From Aphanomyces cochlioides (lineage: Eukaryota; Oomycota; Saprolegniomycetes; Saprolegniales; Verrucalvaceae): DNA of 64,000 bases. Of this stretch, positions 62,563 to 64,000 are shown piece after piece. A model generated the notes under the pieces. The model did not search any database and was not told the origin of the DNA. It worked only from the letters and a program-made list of their open reading frames with translations. The first letter of the stretch is position 1, and each line of letters begins with the position of its first letter. The translations under genes were made by a program, and so were the position numbers. The DNA is taken from contig JAHQRK010000004.1 of the NCBI GenBank assembly GCA_019828595.1, positions 496,001-560,000 of the forward strand, written 5' to 3'.

Positions 62563-64000
62563 ATGATGGATCCAATGGCTCTTCTCGACTTTGAGAGACG
62601 TAGAAGCACGTCGAATCAAGATTTGGATGAATTTGTAAAGAAGGCTGATGCTGTATGTGCTTTCCCAGTCGAGAGGCGAGTAAAACTGTGAAATTTAGGT
62701 TGCTCGAGCCGTCGAGCAGATCAAGAACGGGACTTTTGATCCAAAGAACTGTGATGTATGATTTCTAGTTGATCACAGCATGACATGATGATGGTGGTAG
62801 ATTCCAGGGTATAAGACACCGGAGCAAGAAGCGGCGGAAGAAGAAGCGCGGAAAAAGCGTGAAGAAGGACGCAAAAAGCGCGAGGTCAATATACGTAGAG
62901 AATTAATTGATGTGGTTCGATAGGAAGAGAAAAAGCGACAAGAAAAGCTTGATGAAAAAGAAGCGTGGTGGAATCGAGCAAGACTTCGGTTTACGGTTTT
63001 TGACGATGACAATGATGACGAGTCCAGAGCGGACAAAGCGGAGGCTTGGGCGAATCGAATTGTTGCAGCGTACAAATCACGCGATGGTACTTTGATTTCA
63101 AGACCCGGTATCATGCTCACGCTATGTCTAGCGAATGACTATTCTATGTGGGATAAATGGGAGCCCAAAGATCCCGTTACACTGGAGGAAAAGGCACAAC
63201 AGGATGCTCTTCTGGAAAAAATGCGCAATGAAGAGTTTGAAAAGGCCAATCCTGATTTTTGCACACAATTCAAAGAAGACTTGGAAAAGCGCCAAAGATC
63301 CACTCAAGAGAAGGAGCGCCAGGCAGCAAGTACGCGCACTAGATGAACCCCTTAAGAATCTGCTTAGAATTCAAAAAGCAAGGGAATGTAGCGTACAAGC
63401 GCAAACAGTACGATGCAGCAATCAAAGCCTACATGGATGCTCTCCTGGAGGCTCCGTTCTGTCCTCTCATCTTGACAAATATTGCCCAAGCATATATGAG
63501 ATTGAATGCCTTCGATGATGCGATGGAATTTTCTGAACGTGCGCTCTATGTCAAGCCAGCCCATGTGAAAGCTTTGTCGCGCAAAGCCGCCATTTTGCAT
63601 ATGAGGCACAATTTCGACGAAGCATTTGCGGTGATTGAACGTGCTGTTGCGGCTGACGAAACAAAGAACCCTGACTTGATGGAACAATTTTTCCAAATCA
63701 AAGTCGACTGCGAGGATGCCCATGGCCGAGCCGATCTCCAAAAACATTTAGAGCAACCACACTCTCTTGAGACTTGGCATCTCCACACCATGCAATCCCT
63801 TCTCGAAAAACTAGGCGACAACAATGCTGACCAAACTCCTCTTCTCCGAGCCATCTTGCCAATGCTTCAATCAGACCACGAATGCAAACTCCTTTTCCGC
63901 ACATCAGGCTCACTACTTCGTATCTGTGCACGCCTCGACGACGAGACTCCTGTTGATGACGACGAGAAGCGAGCAATCCTCGAGTGTATCTTGTCTGTTG
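62563..64000 (+). CDS. TTC12-like TPR/ARM protein (3' end outside window)
   Basis: Six visible exons. ATG 62563 (second ATG next to it). Exons: 62563 to about 62655, then ARAVEQIKNGTFDPKNCD, IPGYKTPEQEAAEEEARKKREEGRKK, EEKKRQEKLDEKEAWWNRARL, ANDYSMWDKWEPKDP, and from about 63349 NSKKQGNVAYKRKQYDAAIKAYMDALLEAPFCPLILTNIAQAYMRLNAFDDAMEFSERALYVKPAHVKALSRKAA given here only as the TPR block, followed by helical ARM-like sequence (LLRAILPMLQSDHECKLLF) to the window end. Introns are 38-48 nt. A Lys/Glu-rich head, TPRs and ARM-type helices match TTC12, a dynein-arm assembly factor of cilia; other TPR co-chaperones are possible. Confidence 0.65.

Overview
This is nuclear DNA of a eukaryote, most likely an oomycete of the Saprolegniales type. 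The inference rests on very dense genes, many small GT-AG introns (mostly 34-60 nt, usual size about 43 nt), TTTAGGG-like telomeric repeats, a WRKY19-type CxxxxC zinc-finger protein, secreted Thr/Ser-rich proteins, and genes of a flagellated cell (Sfi1/CCDC191-like and TTC12-like proteins). No virus, CRISPR array, bacterial operon, rRNA or tRNA was recognised. Exon joins were worked out by eye from splice consensus and reading phase; most close exactly in frame.

Layout. 1-9.8 kb: a partial GBP-like protein with a decayed GTPase core (-), a coiled-coil Sfi1/CCDC191-like gene (+), a CAMK-type kinase (-), a FAM210/DUF1279 mitochondrial protein (+), an ELMO-like gene (+), a degenerate stretch, a small two-exon gene (-) and a zinc-finger gene (+). 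9.8-18.7 kb: a secreted Cys-rich protein with an in-frame stop, a membrane His-rich BTB protein, the Hsp70-Hsp90 organiser STI1, and a mucin-like TRP-like membrane protein. 18.7-27.4 kb: fused glutamine-dependent carbamoyl-phosphate synthetase, a TPR membrane protein, mitochondrial Mn-SOD and Golgi RER1. 27.4-42.5 kb: an unknown basic protein, histone PARylation factor HPF1, the first of three class-3-lipase membrane proteins, a small membrane protein, an amino-acid permease, ribosomal eL36, a TPR-Aha1N co-chaperone, and a PH-TM-SMP-C2 tether of the extended-synaptotagmin type.

43.2-49.6 kb holds two more lipase paralogues in tandem. All three share an uncommon design: signal peptide, Cys-rich head, two membrane spans around an ectodomain, a seven-span block and a C-terminal class 3 lipase domain. 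The first copy has lost the nucleophile serine; the third has lost all introns. 49.9-64 kb: a DUF501 protein, ATG3, a giant PHD-AP2-AP2-HDAC fusion, a UBA-PDZ-PDZ-PP2A scaffold fusion, a protein of unknown function, two small minus-strand genes (winged-helix-like; RMI2-like OB fold), and the 5' part of a TTC12-like gene that runs off the window.

Genes lie in divergent or convergent pairs with short spacers. A TTATCCGGA/TCCGGATAA element recurs just upstream of about eight to ten starts, often paired and often in shared bidirectional promoters; CCAAT boxes recur in a second, overlapping set. These two elements, the lipase cluster and the two multidomain fusions are the main leads.
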